Positions 1 to 6,229 are shown, counted from the first letter of the stretch. The stretch: 7,449 bases of DNA from Alphaproteobacteria bacterium (GCA_020441605.1 JAGRLX010000034.1:1-7449), one strand, 5' to 3'. Notes: generated by a model from the letters alone, not told the origin. A program made the numbers and translations.

Positions 1-641
1 CGCGGGCTCATCACCACGATGCGGGTCGACAGGAAGACCGCCTCCGGAATGGAGTGGGTGACGAAGACAACGGTCTTGCCCATCCGGTTCCACAGTTCGA
101 GAAGCTGCTGGTTGAGCTTGTCGCGCACGATTTCGTCGAGCGCGCCAAACGGTTCGTCCATCAAGAGCAGCGGTGGATCGAAGGCGAGCGCCCGCGCGAT
201 CGACACCCGCTGCTGCATGCCACCCGACAATTGCCACGGGAATTTCCGTTCGAACCCGGCGAGATTGACCAGTTCGAGATTGCGCCGGATGCGCTCGGCC
301 CGGTCATCGAGCCCCATGATCTCCAGCGGAAGACCGACGTTCCGCTCCACCGTGCGCCAAGGATAGAGCGCCGGCGCCTGGAACACATAACCATAGGCCC
401 TGGCCAGACGGGCCCGTTCCGGGGTCATGCCATTGACCGTGATCTGACCTCCGGTCGCTTGCTCGAGATCGGCGATGACCCGCAGCAAGGTGGTCTTGCC
501 GCAACCCGACGGCCCGATGAAGGAGACGAAATCGCCCTCCTCGACCCGCAGATCGACCTTGGACAAGGCAAAGACCGGGCCATCCGCCGTCTGAAAGGTC
601 AAACTCAGGTCCTTGGCTTCGATAACGGCCGCGGCCGCCAT
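1..641 (-). CDS. ABC importer ATP-binding protein, nitrate/sulfonate/taurine class (partial, C-terminus off the left edge)
   Basis: Cytoplasmic ATPase subunit that would power a substrate-binding-protein-dependent importer of the TauB/SsuB/NrtD class (COG1116). Read from the complement, 213 complete codons are present. Motifs in order: Walker A GPSGCGKTT (residues 43-51), Q-loop Gln88 in YVFQAPALYPWRT, signature LSGGMQQR (138-145), Walker B LLLMDEP (158-164), D-loop GALD (166-169) and H-loop His196 in VTHSIPEA. This is the whole catalytic core; only the last few dozen residues (family usually about 250-270) are missing. The start at 641 follows a GGGGAGA purine run; an in-frame ATG at 653 is the alternative and would add MGRD. 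It is divergent from the RutR-like regulator, with a palindromic operator in between. That makes a pyrimidine-type or other nitrogen heterocycle a likelier cargo than taurine, but the family alone does not give the substrate. Permease and binding-protein genes presumably lie further left. Confidence 0.93.
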   Translation of the reverse strand, partial: MAAAAVIEAKDLSLTFQTADGPVFALSKVDLRVEEGDFVSFIGPSGCGKTTLLRVIADLEQATGGQITVNGMTPERARLARAYGYVFQAPALYPWRTVERNVGLPLEIMGLDDRAERIRRNLELVNLAGFERKFPWQLSGGMQQRVSIARALAFDPPLLLMDEPFGALDEIVRDKLNQQLLELWNRMGKTVVFVTHSIPEAVFLSTRIVVMSP

Positions 642-687
642 GTCTCTCCCCATAGGATTCTTGATTATGGGGGGAAACGCTATCTGC

Positions 688-707
688 TCTTGACCATCTG
701 ATCAAGA
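688..707. promoter_or_regulatory. RutR-like palindromic operator in the divergent promoter region
   Basis: TCTTGACCATCTGATCAAGA is an inverted repeat of two 9-bp arms around a 2-bp centre, with 8 of 9 arm positions paired (the mismatch is at 701). Its core (690-705) matches the recalled E. coli RutR consensus TTGACCA-N2-TGGTCAA at 13 of 14 specified bases. It ends 17 nt before the regulator ATG and lies 47-66 nt upstream of the ABC ATPase start. A bound dimer could therefore block both divergent promoters, giving autoregulation and substrate-responsive transport. The palindrome is observed; the assignment to the adjacent regulator is inferred from family and position. Confidence 0.75.
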
Positions 708-713
708 ATTAAC

Positions 714-721
714 AGGATGGA
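714..721 (+). promoter_or_regulatory. Ribosome binding site of the RutR-like regulator
   Basis: AGGATGGA contains an AGGA core (714-717) seven bases before the ATG at 725. This supports that start rather than the out-of-frame ATG at 717 or later in-frame codons. Confidence 0.6.
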
Positions 722-724
722 GCC

Positions 725-1372
725 ATGGGACCGGCCAAGCCAGCGCGGAAGACCCGCATCCAGTCGCAGAATCAGGAACTGATTCTCGAGGCGGCACTGG
801 GGGTCTTCTCGACCTACGGGTTCCGGGGATCGACGGTGGACCAGATCGCCCGCAGCTGCGGCTTGTCGAAACCCAATCTGCTCTATTATTTTCGGCGCAA
901 GGAAGACATCTACATCGCCGTCCTGGAACACACGCTGGCCGACTGGCTGGAGCCCCTGCGCGCGCTCGATCCTGCCGGCGATCCCCTCACCGAACTGGAG
1001 CGCTACGTCTCGGCCAAGCTGCGGATGTCACGGCTCAAACCGGAGGCATCCCGCCTGTTCGCCAACGAGATCCTGCATGGTGCCCCCGCCATCGGCAAAT
1101 TCCTGCGTGGTCCCCTGAAGCAACTGGTCGACGAGAAGGCGGCCGTCATCGCTGGTTGGATAAAGGCCGGCCGGATCAACCCGGTCGATCCCTATCACCT
1201 GATCTTCGCCATCTGGGCGACCACCCAGCACTACGCCGACTTCGACGTTCAGGTACGGGCGCTGCTGCAGGGAAATTCCGACACTTTCGAGACAGCCGAA
1301 TGCTCCCTGCTGGCGCTTTTCTTCGACGGCCTCAGGCCGCGTCCGGGTCAGGACGAGGCACGCGGCGCATAA
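725..1372 (+). CDS. rutR: TetR-family transcriptional regulator, RutR-like (pyrimidine-sensing type)
   Basis: 215-residue one-component repressor. The N-terminal TetR helix-turn-helix spans about residues 16-62, with recognition-helix region LSKPNLLYYF (47-56), as in RutR (SKTNLLYYF). The C-terminal ligand and dimer domain is of the RutR/YcdC type rather than generic TetR. Its stretches RLFANEILHGAP (110-121), LVDEKAAVIAGW (134-145) and IWATTQHYADF (163-173) closely resemble E. coli RutR (212 residues), recalled from memory. RutR binds uracil or thymine and is released from TTGACCA-N2-TGGTCAA sites; a matching site sits directly upstream at 688-707. Context fits: a divergent ABC importer and a convergent cytosine-deaminase-like enzyme. 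The last 25 bases overlap the deaminase 3' end on the other strand. Family is secure; the exact ligand (uracil, thymine or another pyrimidine) is inferred. Confidence 0.9.
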   Translation: MGPAKPARKTRIQSQNQELILEAALGVFSTYGFRGSTVDQIARSCGLSKPNLLYYFRRKEDIYIAVLEHTLADWLEPLRALDPAGDPLTELERYVSAKLRMSRLKPEASRLFANEILHGAPAIGKFLRGPLKQLVDEKAAVIAGWIKAGRINPVDPYHLIFAIWATTQHYADFDVQVRALLQGNSDTFETAECSLLALFFDGLRPRPGQDEARGA

Positions 1373-2643
1373 TCGGCGCCATTGACCATGGCCGGACGGC
1401 CTGCCAGATGAAGTTCGCTCACGCGCTCAGGCGCCGAAGCGATCACCCGGCCACGCCGCACCACCTTGAGACGATTAGCCTTGAGCCGGATGGCGTCGAT
1501 CGGATCGCGCGCCTGCAGGACGACGAAATCGGCGTTGCATCCTTTCTCCAACCCGTAGCCCTGGAGATGCAGCGCCTTTGCCGGATTGATGGTCACCGCG
1601 TCGAACGCCCAGCGCATCGCTTCGCGGCTGGTCATCGGCGCGGCATGGATACCCATGTATGCGGCTTCCAGCATGTCGCCCTGGCCCAGCGGATACCACG
1701 GATCCATCACGCAATCATGGCCGAAGGAGACATTGATACCCGCCGCCCGCAATTCCGGCACCCGCGTCATGCCGCGGCGCTTGGGGTAAGTGTCGTGGCG
1801 CCCCTGCAGGGTGATATTGATCAGCGGATTGGGCGTTGCGTGAAGCTCGGCCTCAGCCATCAGCGCGATCAGCTTCGAGACGTAGTAGTTGTCCATCGAA
1901 TGCATCGACGTGAGATGCGATCCGACCACGCGCCCCTGGAGCCCCAGCCGATGGGTCTCGTAAGCCAACGATTCGACATGGCGCGACAGGGGATCGTCGG
2001 TCTCGTCGCAATGAATGTCGACCAGCAGGCCGCGTTCGGCCGCGATCTCGCACAGATCCTTCAGGCTGGCCGCACCATCCGCCATGGTCCGTTCGAAATG
2101 GGGAATGCCGCCGACCACATCGACGCCGAGGTCCAGCGCCCGGATCAGGTTCTGCCGGCCATTGGGCGAGCGGTAGAAGCCATCCTGCGGAAAGGCCACG
2201 ATCTGCAGATCGAGATAGGGCGCGATCTTCCTGCGCACCTCGAGCAGCGCCTCGACGCACAGCAACCGGTCGTCGCAGACATCGACATGGGTCCGGATCG
2301 CCAGAAGGCCCTGGCTGACCGCCAGGTCGCAATAGCGCAGGGCCCGTTCGATGACCGCGTCCGGAGTGAGCTGCGGCTTCAATTCACCCCACAGGGCGAT
2401 GCCCTCGAGCAAGGTGCCCGACATGTTGAAGCGCGGTATGCCGAGCGACAACGTGGCGTCCATGTGGAAATGGGCATCGATGAACGGCGGAGTTACCAGA
2501 TAACCCTGGGCGTCGATCACCTCTGCGGCCTCGCCGGCAATCTGCGGCGCAACCTCCACGATACGTCCGGCCTGGCAAGCGATGTCGAGGCCACTGCGGC
2601 CATCGGGAAGCGTTGCGTTGCGTAACAGAAGATCGATGCTCAT
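1348..2643 (-). CDS. Cytosine-deaminase-like amidohydrolase (CodA/AtzC-type, COG0402)
   Basis: 431-residue cytoplasmic metal-dependent hydrolase, similar in length to E. coli CodA (427). CodA-type motifs in order: HxH metal ligands His58 and His60 in IDAHFHMD; RTHVDV (117-122); Gln153 in LQIVAFPQDG; His211 and catalytic Glu214 in IHCDE; His243 in SHLTSMHS; LQGRHDTYPKRRG (279-291); Asp310 in GHDCVMDPWYPLG. All expected metal and proton-shuttle residues are present. The residue after the metal Asp is Cys311, where CodA has Asp314, which lies near the substrate ring; a substrate other than cytosine (another aminopyrimidine, an N-substituted triazine-like compound, isoguanine or creatinine-like) is therefore possible. 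The ATG at 2643 is preceded by GAGGG seven bases upstream (2651-2655 on the complement). It converges on the RutR-like regulator with a 25-nt tail overlap. It would release ammonia from an imported heterocycle if it belongs to the same pathway. Confidence 0.87.
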   Translation of the reverse strand: MSIDLLLRNATLPDGRSGLDIACQAGRIVEVAPQIAGEAAEVIDAQGYLVTPPFIDAHFHMDATLSLGIPRFNMSGTLLEGIALWGELKPQLTPDAVIERALRYCDLAVSQGLLAIRTHVDVCDDRLLCVEALLEVRRKIAPYLDLQIVAFPQDGFYRSPNGRQNLIRALDLGVDVVGGIPHFERTMADGAASLKDLCEIAAERGLLVDIHCDETDDPLSRHVESLAYETHRLGLQGRVVGSHLTSMHSMDNYYVSKLIALMAEAELHATPNPLINITLQGRHDTYPKRRGMTRVPELRAAGINVSFGHDCVMDPWYPLGQGDMLEAAYMGIHAAPMTSREAMRWAFDAVTINPAKALHLQGYGLEKGCNADFVVLQARDPIDAIRLKANRLKVVRRGRVIASAPERVSELHLAGRPAMVNGADYAPRASS

Positions 2644-2730
2644 TCCGGCGCCCTCACTGGTACAGGGGTTGAGGATTACTCTCTGGCGTGGCCGTCTTCA
2701 ACCGGCGATTCCCGCCGCTCCGTCAACGGC

Positions 2731-2748
2731 TTGGCAAAGCACTTGCCA
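2731..2748 (+). promoter_or_regulatory. Sigma-54-like -24/-12 element within an inverted repeat, upstream of kpsS
   Basis: TTGGCAAAGCACTTGC (2731-2746) fits the sigma-54 pattern YTGGCAC-N5-TTGCW: T-TGGCA, six bases, then TTGC. The -24 GG (2733-2734) and -12 GC (2745-2746) are separated by exactly 10 bp. Mismatches are A for C after TGGCA and C at the final W. A start would fall near 2757-2758, leaving a leader of about 69 nt to the ATG at 2827. The same bases form a perfect repeat TGGCAA-N5-TTGCCA (2732-2748), so this could instead be an operator. A weaker sigma-70 reading (TTGCCA 2743-2748, 17 bp, TATCCA 2766-2771) also exists. No activator site was identified. Confidence 0.4.
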
Positions 2749-2826
2749 TTTCATTGGCTTGGCGTTATCCATAAACAAGAGGGAGCGGGCGCACTTGAAA
2801 GAGTGAGTTTAGGGGTAACGACGCGT

Positions 2827-4134
2827 ATGGCAAATGGCTCGCCAGCACCTGTGCCCACCGGGGTAGAGGGCAACCCAAGGCATTTTCTCTTGTTGCAGGG
2901 CCCCTGTGGCCCATTCTATCGACATCTTCAGCGCGAACTGGAAGCGGCGGGACATCGCTGTACCCGCGTTGCAATCAATGGTGGTGACTTCATCAGCGGA
3001 TTGCTGAGTGGTATCCGCGTGTTCCGAAGGTCCTTCGCCGACTGGCCGGCCTGGATCGAGGCCCTGGCACACCAGGAGGGCGTCACCGATCTGATCTGTT
3101 ATGGCGACTGCCGACCCTACCACAAGGCAGCGATCAACAGCCTGGGCCCGCTCGGCGTGGCCGTCCATGTGCTTGAAGAGGGCTACCTGCGCCCCAGCTG
3201 GATCACCTGCGAATCGCAAGGCGTCAACGGCTATTCGCCGCTGGCAAGCGTCGACCTCGATCGCATCGACCACCCGGACCTAAATGGGCCGCTCAGCAAG
3301 CCGGAGGTCGAACTGAAGAGCACCCACTGGAACTACGTCCTGTCCGGTTTCTTGTACTATGGCTGGAACTTCCTGCTCACGCCACTCTTCCCGCGTTACG
3401 AATCACATCGTGACCTCGATGTCCTGGCGGAAGCCGCGCTGTGGACCGGGCGGATCGCATCCTGGCCACGGCGGCGTTTCCGGGCCACGCGTGCCGTCAA
3501 GGCCATCACCAACCTCGGCAAGCCGATTCATCTCGTACTGCTACAGTTGAATGGCGACGCGCAGATCCGTGAACACAGTTCATTCTCATCGACCCGCCAT
3601 TTCGCCGAATTCTGCCTGAAGGAATTCGCCGCCAGCGGCTCAACCGATTCGATTCTGGTGTTCAAGAATCATCCGCTGGACAATGGCGTGATCGACATCG
3701 GGCGCGTCATCCACGACATGGCCGACCAATTCGGATTGGCGGAGCGGGTGTTCTTCGTCGAAACAGGCAAGCTCGTGCCGCTGCTCGAACGCGCCATCTC
3801 GGTGACGGCGATCAACTCGACGGCCTGCCATCAGGCCCTGTTGCGCGGCATTCCCACCATGGTTCTGGGGCGGGCCGTGTTCAACCATCCGCAAATCGTG
3901 GCGCAAGGCCGCCTTGCCGACTTCTTCCGCCTGCGGCCGTGCAAGGATAGCAACGCCTATCGCAAGCTGGTCAACCTGATGCGGAACACATGCCAGTACA
4001 ACGGTGGCTACTACTCGCAGGAAGGACGCAGTGCCCTGATGCCGGCCCTGACCAAGGCATTGATCCATGGCGCCCCGGCCCCCGCAGACTTCGAGACCGT
4101 TCCAGTAAAAACGCCCGGCCGAAAGGCCTCTTGA
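2827..4134 (+). CDS. kpsS: Capsule polysaccharide biosynthesis protein KpsS (beta-Kdo transferase initiating the lipid linker)
   Basis: 435 residues from the chosen ATG (E. coli KpsS is about 389). The family adds the first beta-Kdo from CMP-Kdo to phosphatidylglycerol at the inner face of the cytoplasmic membrane, starting the linker on which group-2 capsules are exported. Visible family motifs: FLLLQGPCGPFY (20-31), followed by NGGD (51-54); VLEEGYLRP (115-123); a QLNGDAQIREHSSF block; FKNHPLD with His282; and INSTACHQALLRGIP starting near residue 329, followed by the GRAVFNHP segment. The usual KHHP motif reads KNHP here. The frame is open back to a TTG at 2731 and has a GTG at 2803. The ATG at 2827 is preferred because AGGGG (2811-2815) precedes it and the family core begins about 20 residues later. 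First gene of the kpsSCMT cluster; kpsC follows after 25 nt. Confidence 0.9.
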   Translation: MANGSPAPVPTGVEGNPRHFLLLQGPCGPFYRHLQRELEAAGHRCTRVAINGGDFISGLLSGIRVFRRSFADWPAWIEALAHQEGVTDLICYGDCRPYHKAAINSLGPLGVAVHVLEEGYLRPSWITCESQGVNGYSPLASVDLDRIDHPDLNGPLSKPEVELKSTHWNYVLSGFLYYGWNFLLTPLFPRYESHRDLDVLAEAALWTGRIASWPRRRFRATRAVKAITNLGKPIHLVLLQLNGDAQIREHSSFSSTRHFAEFCLKEFAASGSTDSILVFKNHPLDNGVIDIGRVIHDMADQFGLAERVFFVETGKLVPLLERAISVTAINSTACHQALLRGIPTMVLGRAVFNHPQIVAQGRLADFFRLRPCKDSNAYRKLVNLMRNTCQYNGGYYSQEGRSALMPALTKALIHGAPAPADFETVPVKTPGRKAS

Positions 4135-4155
4135 GCTGCCCCAATCCGCGGCAGC
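4135..4155 (+). other. Small stem-loop between kpsS and kpsC
   Basis: GCTGCC (4135-4140) pairs perfectly with GGCAGC (4150-4155) across a 9-nt loop. It begins immediately after the kpsS stop and ends four bases before the kpsC GTG. There is no U-run after it, so it is not a standard terminator. Because no clear Shine-Dalgarno precedes the GTG, the hairpin could modulate or couple kpsC translation. A 6-bp GC-rich stem can also arise by chance. Confidence 0.35.
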
Positions 4156-4159
4156 CCCG

Positions 4160-6226
4160 GTGAGCCTTCCGATTCATGTTTTCTCGTCGGGCCTCTGGCG
4201 ATTGCGCGAGGAGATCGCGCAACTCTCGGGTATGATACCGCGCCGGGCGCTGCTGACCGCCGGACGTGATGGCGCCGTAGCCGGTTGGGGGCACAAGCCG
4301 ACGGCGGCACGGGCGAGAGCCGCCGCAGAGCGCAATGGCCTGCCGTATATTGCCTTCGAAGATGGCTTCCTGCGCTCGCTCCGCCCTGGGCCGGCCCAAA
4401 GACCGGTCGCCATGATCATGGACCGCAGCGGAATCTACTATGATGCCCGCGGCCCAAGCGACATCGAGACCATTCTCGAATCCGTCGATATCACGCCGGA
4501 GGAGTGCTGCGCAGCGCTGGACCTGATCGGTGAAATCGCGCGTCGCCGCCTGTCGAAATACAACCACGGCGCCGACCGCGTCGATGGCTTCCTTGAACCG
4601 GATCCCAGGCCACTTGTGCTCCTGATCGACCAGACCAGGGGCGACGAGTCGGTGGCGGGCGCTCTGGCGGGCGACGCGCAGTTTGCCGGGATGATGGAAG
4701 CGGCCGTCGCCGAGAATCCCGGCGCGCGTCTTGTGGCCAAGCTCCATCCCGAGGTGATTGCCGGCGCCAAGGCGGGCTATCTCCGCGAACTTGCCGCCGC
4801 CCGCGGGATCGAGATCTTCGCCAGCGACGCGCAGCCCTGGGCCTTCTTCGACCATCGACCCAAGGTCTACACGGTATCCAGCCAATTCGGTTTCGAAGCC
4901 CTGTTGGCGGGGTGTCCCGTGATCTGCTTCGGGATGCCGTTCTATGGCGGCTGGGGCCTGACCGACGACCGCATTGCCGCGCCCACGCGCCGCCGCCGCC
5001 GCCGCAACCTCGGCGAACTGGGCGCTGCGGTCTATCTGCGCTACTGCCACTATTTTGACGCCTGGCGGCGCCGGCCCATCGATGCCGCCACAGCGGTGGA
5101 TCAACTCGATTTCCTTCGACGGCGCTATCTCGACAACAGCCGGCCCGTGGTCGGCTACAGGATCGCGCGATGGAAGCGGAAAGCCATTTCGGCAATGCTG
5201 GATGGGCCGGCCGGACGTCCCCACTACAGCAACAGCCGGTCGCAATCACTCGGCCTTGCGCGACAACATGATGCGGCGATCGCAGCCTGGGGACGCAACG
5301 CCGCAGCGCTGCGCAGCGACCCCGCGGCCGCCGGGCTGACGGTCATTGCCATCGAGGATGGTTTCATCCGGTCGGCCGGTCTTGGCGCCGCCTTCGTTCC
5401 ACCCATGTCCCTGGTCTTCGATTGCCGCGGCATCTACTATGATCCATCCCGCCCTTCGGACATCGAACAGCTTCTCGCCCATGGCGAAATATCCGCGCGG
5501 GATTGCACCCGCGCCGAGACGCTCATCGAGCGCATCGTCGCCGAGAGGATCACCAAGTACAATCTGGCCGGCAGCCGCGACGGACCACAGATTCCTCCGG
5601 GCCGGCAGGTCATCCTGGTACCCGGCCAGGTGGCGGACGACGCGGCGGTCCTCGCTGGAGCGGCCAGCGGAATGGAAGTGCCGGCCAATGTCAACGCTGC
5701 CCTGCTGCATGCGGCGAGAGCCCGCAATCCCGAAGCATATGTCATATTTAAGCCACACCCCGATGTTGAACACCTTGGTCGTCGAGGGGCCTTGACCGAC
5801 AGTGAGGAACGCAGTGGTGCAGACCATATTGCTCGCCATAGGCCGCTTGATGCGCTGTTTCCCCTCGTCGACCGGGTTGAAACCTATTCTTCCCTGGCAG
5901 GCTTCGAGGCCCTTCTCCGGGGACTGCCTGTGACCGTTCACGGCATGCCATTCTATGCCGGCTGGGGCCTGACCGAAGACATTCAGGTCTTTGCGAGGCG
6001 GGGACGGCGACGCAGCCGTGCCGAACTGGCCGCGACGGCGCTGATCTGCTATCCACGCTATCTCGATCCAGTGAGCATGTTACCCTGCCCGCCCGAAGTG
6101 ATTCTCGATCGGCTGAAGGCGATGCGAGATGCGCCGCCAACCCTCGCCGGGAGGCTGGGACACGTGATGGGACGTACCGTAATCCTGTGCCGGAGGCTCC
6201 TGGCACGCTTACCTGCTGGGAGATGA
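4160..6226 (+). CDS. kpsC: Capsule polysaccharide biosynthesis protein KpsC (dual-module retaining beta-Kdo transferase)
   Basis: 688 residues, near E. coli KpsC (about 675). It extends the KpsS product on phosphatidylglycerol with alternating beta-linked Kdo residues, making the poly-Kdo linker of group-2 capsules at the cytoplasmic face. Two homologous glycosyltransferase modules are visible. Module 1 (about 5-300): VFSSGLW, AFEDGFLRS (65-73), IYYDARGPSDIE (92-103), KYN (133-135), LIDQTRGDESV (155-165), KLHPEV (194-199), SSQFGFEALL (240-249), GMPFYGGWGLTDD (258-270). Module 2 (about 365-640): AIEDGFIRS (397-405), IYYDPSRPSDIE (425-436), KYN (466-468), VPGQVADDAAV (487-497), KPHPDV (531-536), SSLAGFEALL (577-586), GMPFYAGWGLTED (595-607). 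A basic tail rich in Arg and hydrophobics (661-688) could hold it at the membrane. It starts with GTG without an obvious Shine-Dalgarno; the next Met (residue 25) would cut into the conserved VFSSG motif. kpsM follows three bases after the stop. Confidence 0.95.
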   Translation: MSLPIHVFSSGLWRLREEIAQLSGMIPRRALLTAGRDGAVAGWGHKPTAARARAAAERNGLPYIAFEDGFLRSLRPGPAQRPVAMIMDRSGIYYDARGPSDIETILESVDITPEECCAALDLIGEIARRRLSKYNHGADRVDGFLEPDPRPLVLLIDQTRGDESVAGALAGDAQFAGMMEAAVAENPGARLVAKLHPEVIAGAKAGYLRELAAARGIEIFASDAQPWAFFDHRPKVYTVSSQFGFEALLAGCPVICFGMPFYGGWGLTDDRIAAPTRRRRRRNLGELGAAVYLRYCHYFDAWRRRPIDAATAVDQLDFLRRRYLDNSRPVVGYRIARWKRKAISAMLDGPAGRPHYSNSRSQSLGLARQHDAAIAAWGRNAAALRSDPAAAGLTVIAIEDGFIRSAGLGAAFVPPMSLVFDCRGIYYDPSRPSDIEQLLAHGEISARDCTRAETLIERIVAERITKYNLAGSRDGPQIPPGRQVILVPGQVADDAAVLAGAASGMEVPANVNAALLHAARARNPEAYVIFKPHPDVEHLGRRGALTDSEERSGADHIARHRPLDALFPLVDRVETYSSLAGFEALLRGLPVTVHGMPFYAGWGLTEDIQVFARRGRRRSRAELAATALICYPRYLDPVSMLPCPPEVILDRLKAMRDAPPTLAGRLGHVMGRTVILCRRLLARLPAGR
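4940..4965 (+). repeat. Direct repeat copy 1 (within kpsC module 1)
   Basis: This segment encodes the end of the GMPFYxGWGLT motif in module 1. It is identical to 5951-5976 at 25 of 26 bases, including an 18-bp perfect run (4948-4965). It reflects the duplicated glycosyltransferase module. The copies are 1011 bp (337 codons) apart, so recombination between them would stay in frame. Confidence 0.85.
5951..5976 (+). repeat. Direct repeat copy 2 (within kpsC module 2)
   Basis: Second copy of the 26-bp segment encoding the GMPFYxGWGLT motif. It differs from copy 1 only at 5958 (C versus G at 4947). The perfect 18-bp run is 5959-5976. Confidence 0.85.
6218..6222 (+). promoter_or_regulatory. Ribosome binding site deciding the kpsM TTG start
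   Basis: GGGAG lies inside the last codons of kpsC, seven bases before the TTG at 6230. The next in-frame Met codon (6251) has no such sequence, and the ATGs at 6223 and 6226 are out of frame with kpsM. This favours the TTG start and translational coupling to kpsC. Confidence 0.6.
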
Positions 6227-6229
6227 TGG

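Noticed and set aside
660..667. Second partial RutR half-site (CTTGATTA) closer to the ABC ATPase start
   Set aside because: Only one half resembles the consensus and there is no matching right arm; too weak to list as an operator.
642..690. Sigma-70 promoters for the divergent pair
   Set aside because: Combinations such as TTGATT or CATAAT are present, but with poor partners or spacing; none is convincing enough to place a start site.
1373..1410. Possible terminator around the convergent gene ends
   Set aside because: No hairpin followed by a T-run was seen on either strand; the coding regions overlap here.
1156..2625. Long plus-strand open frame (489 codons) opposite the deaminase gene
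   Set aside because: It has no recognisable motifs and lies antisense to a gene with complete CodA-type catalytic motifs. Long antisense frames are common in GC-rich DNA.
4988..5005. Phase-variable repeat switching kpsC on and off
   Set aside because: The unit is three bases, so length changes stay in frame and cannot switch expression by frameshift.
3971..5245. Long minus-strand open frame (424 codons) opposite kpsS and kpsC
   Set aside because: It is antisense to strongly supported capsule genes, is low in complexity, and has no family resemblance; it is a GC-bias shadow.
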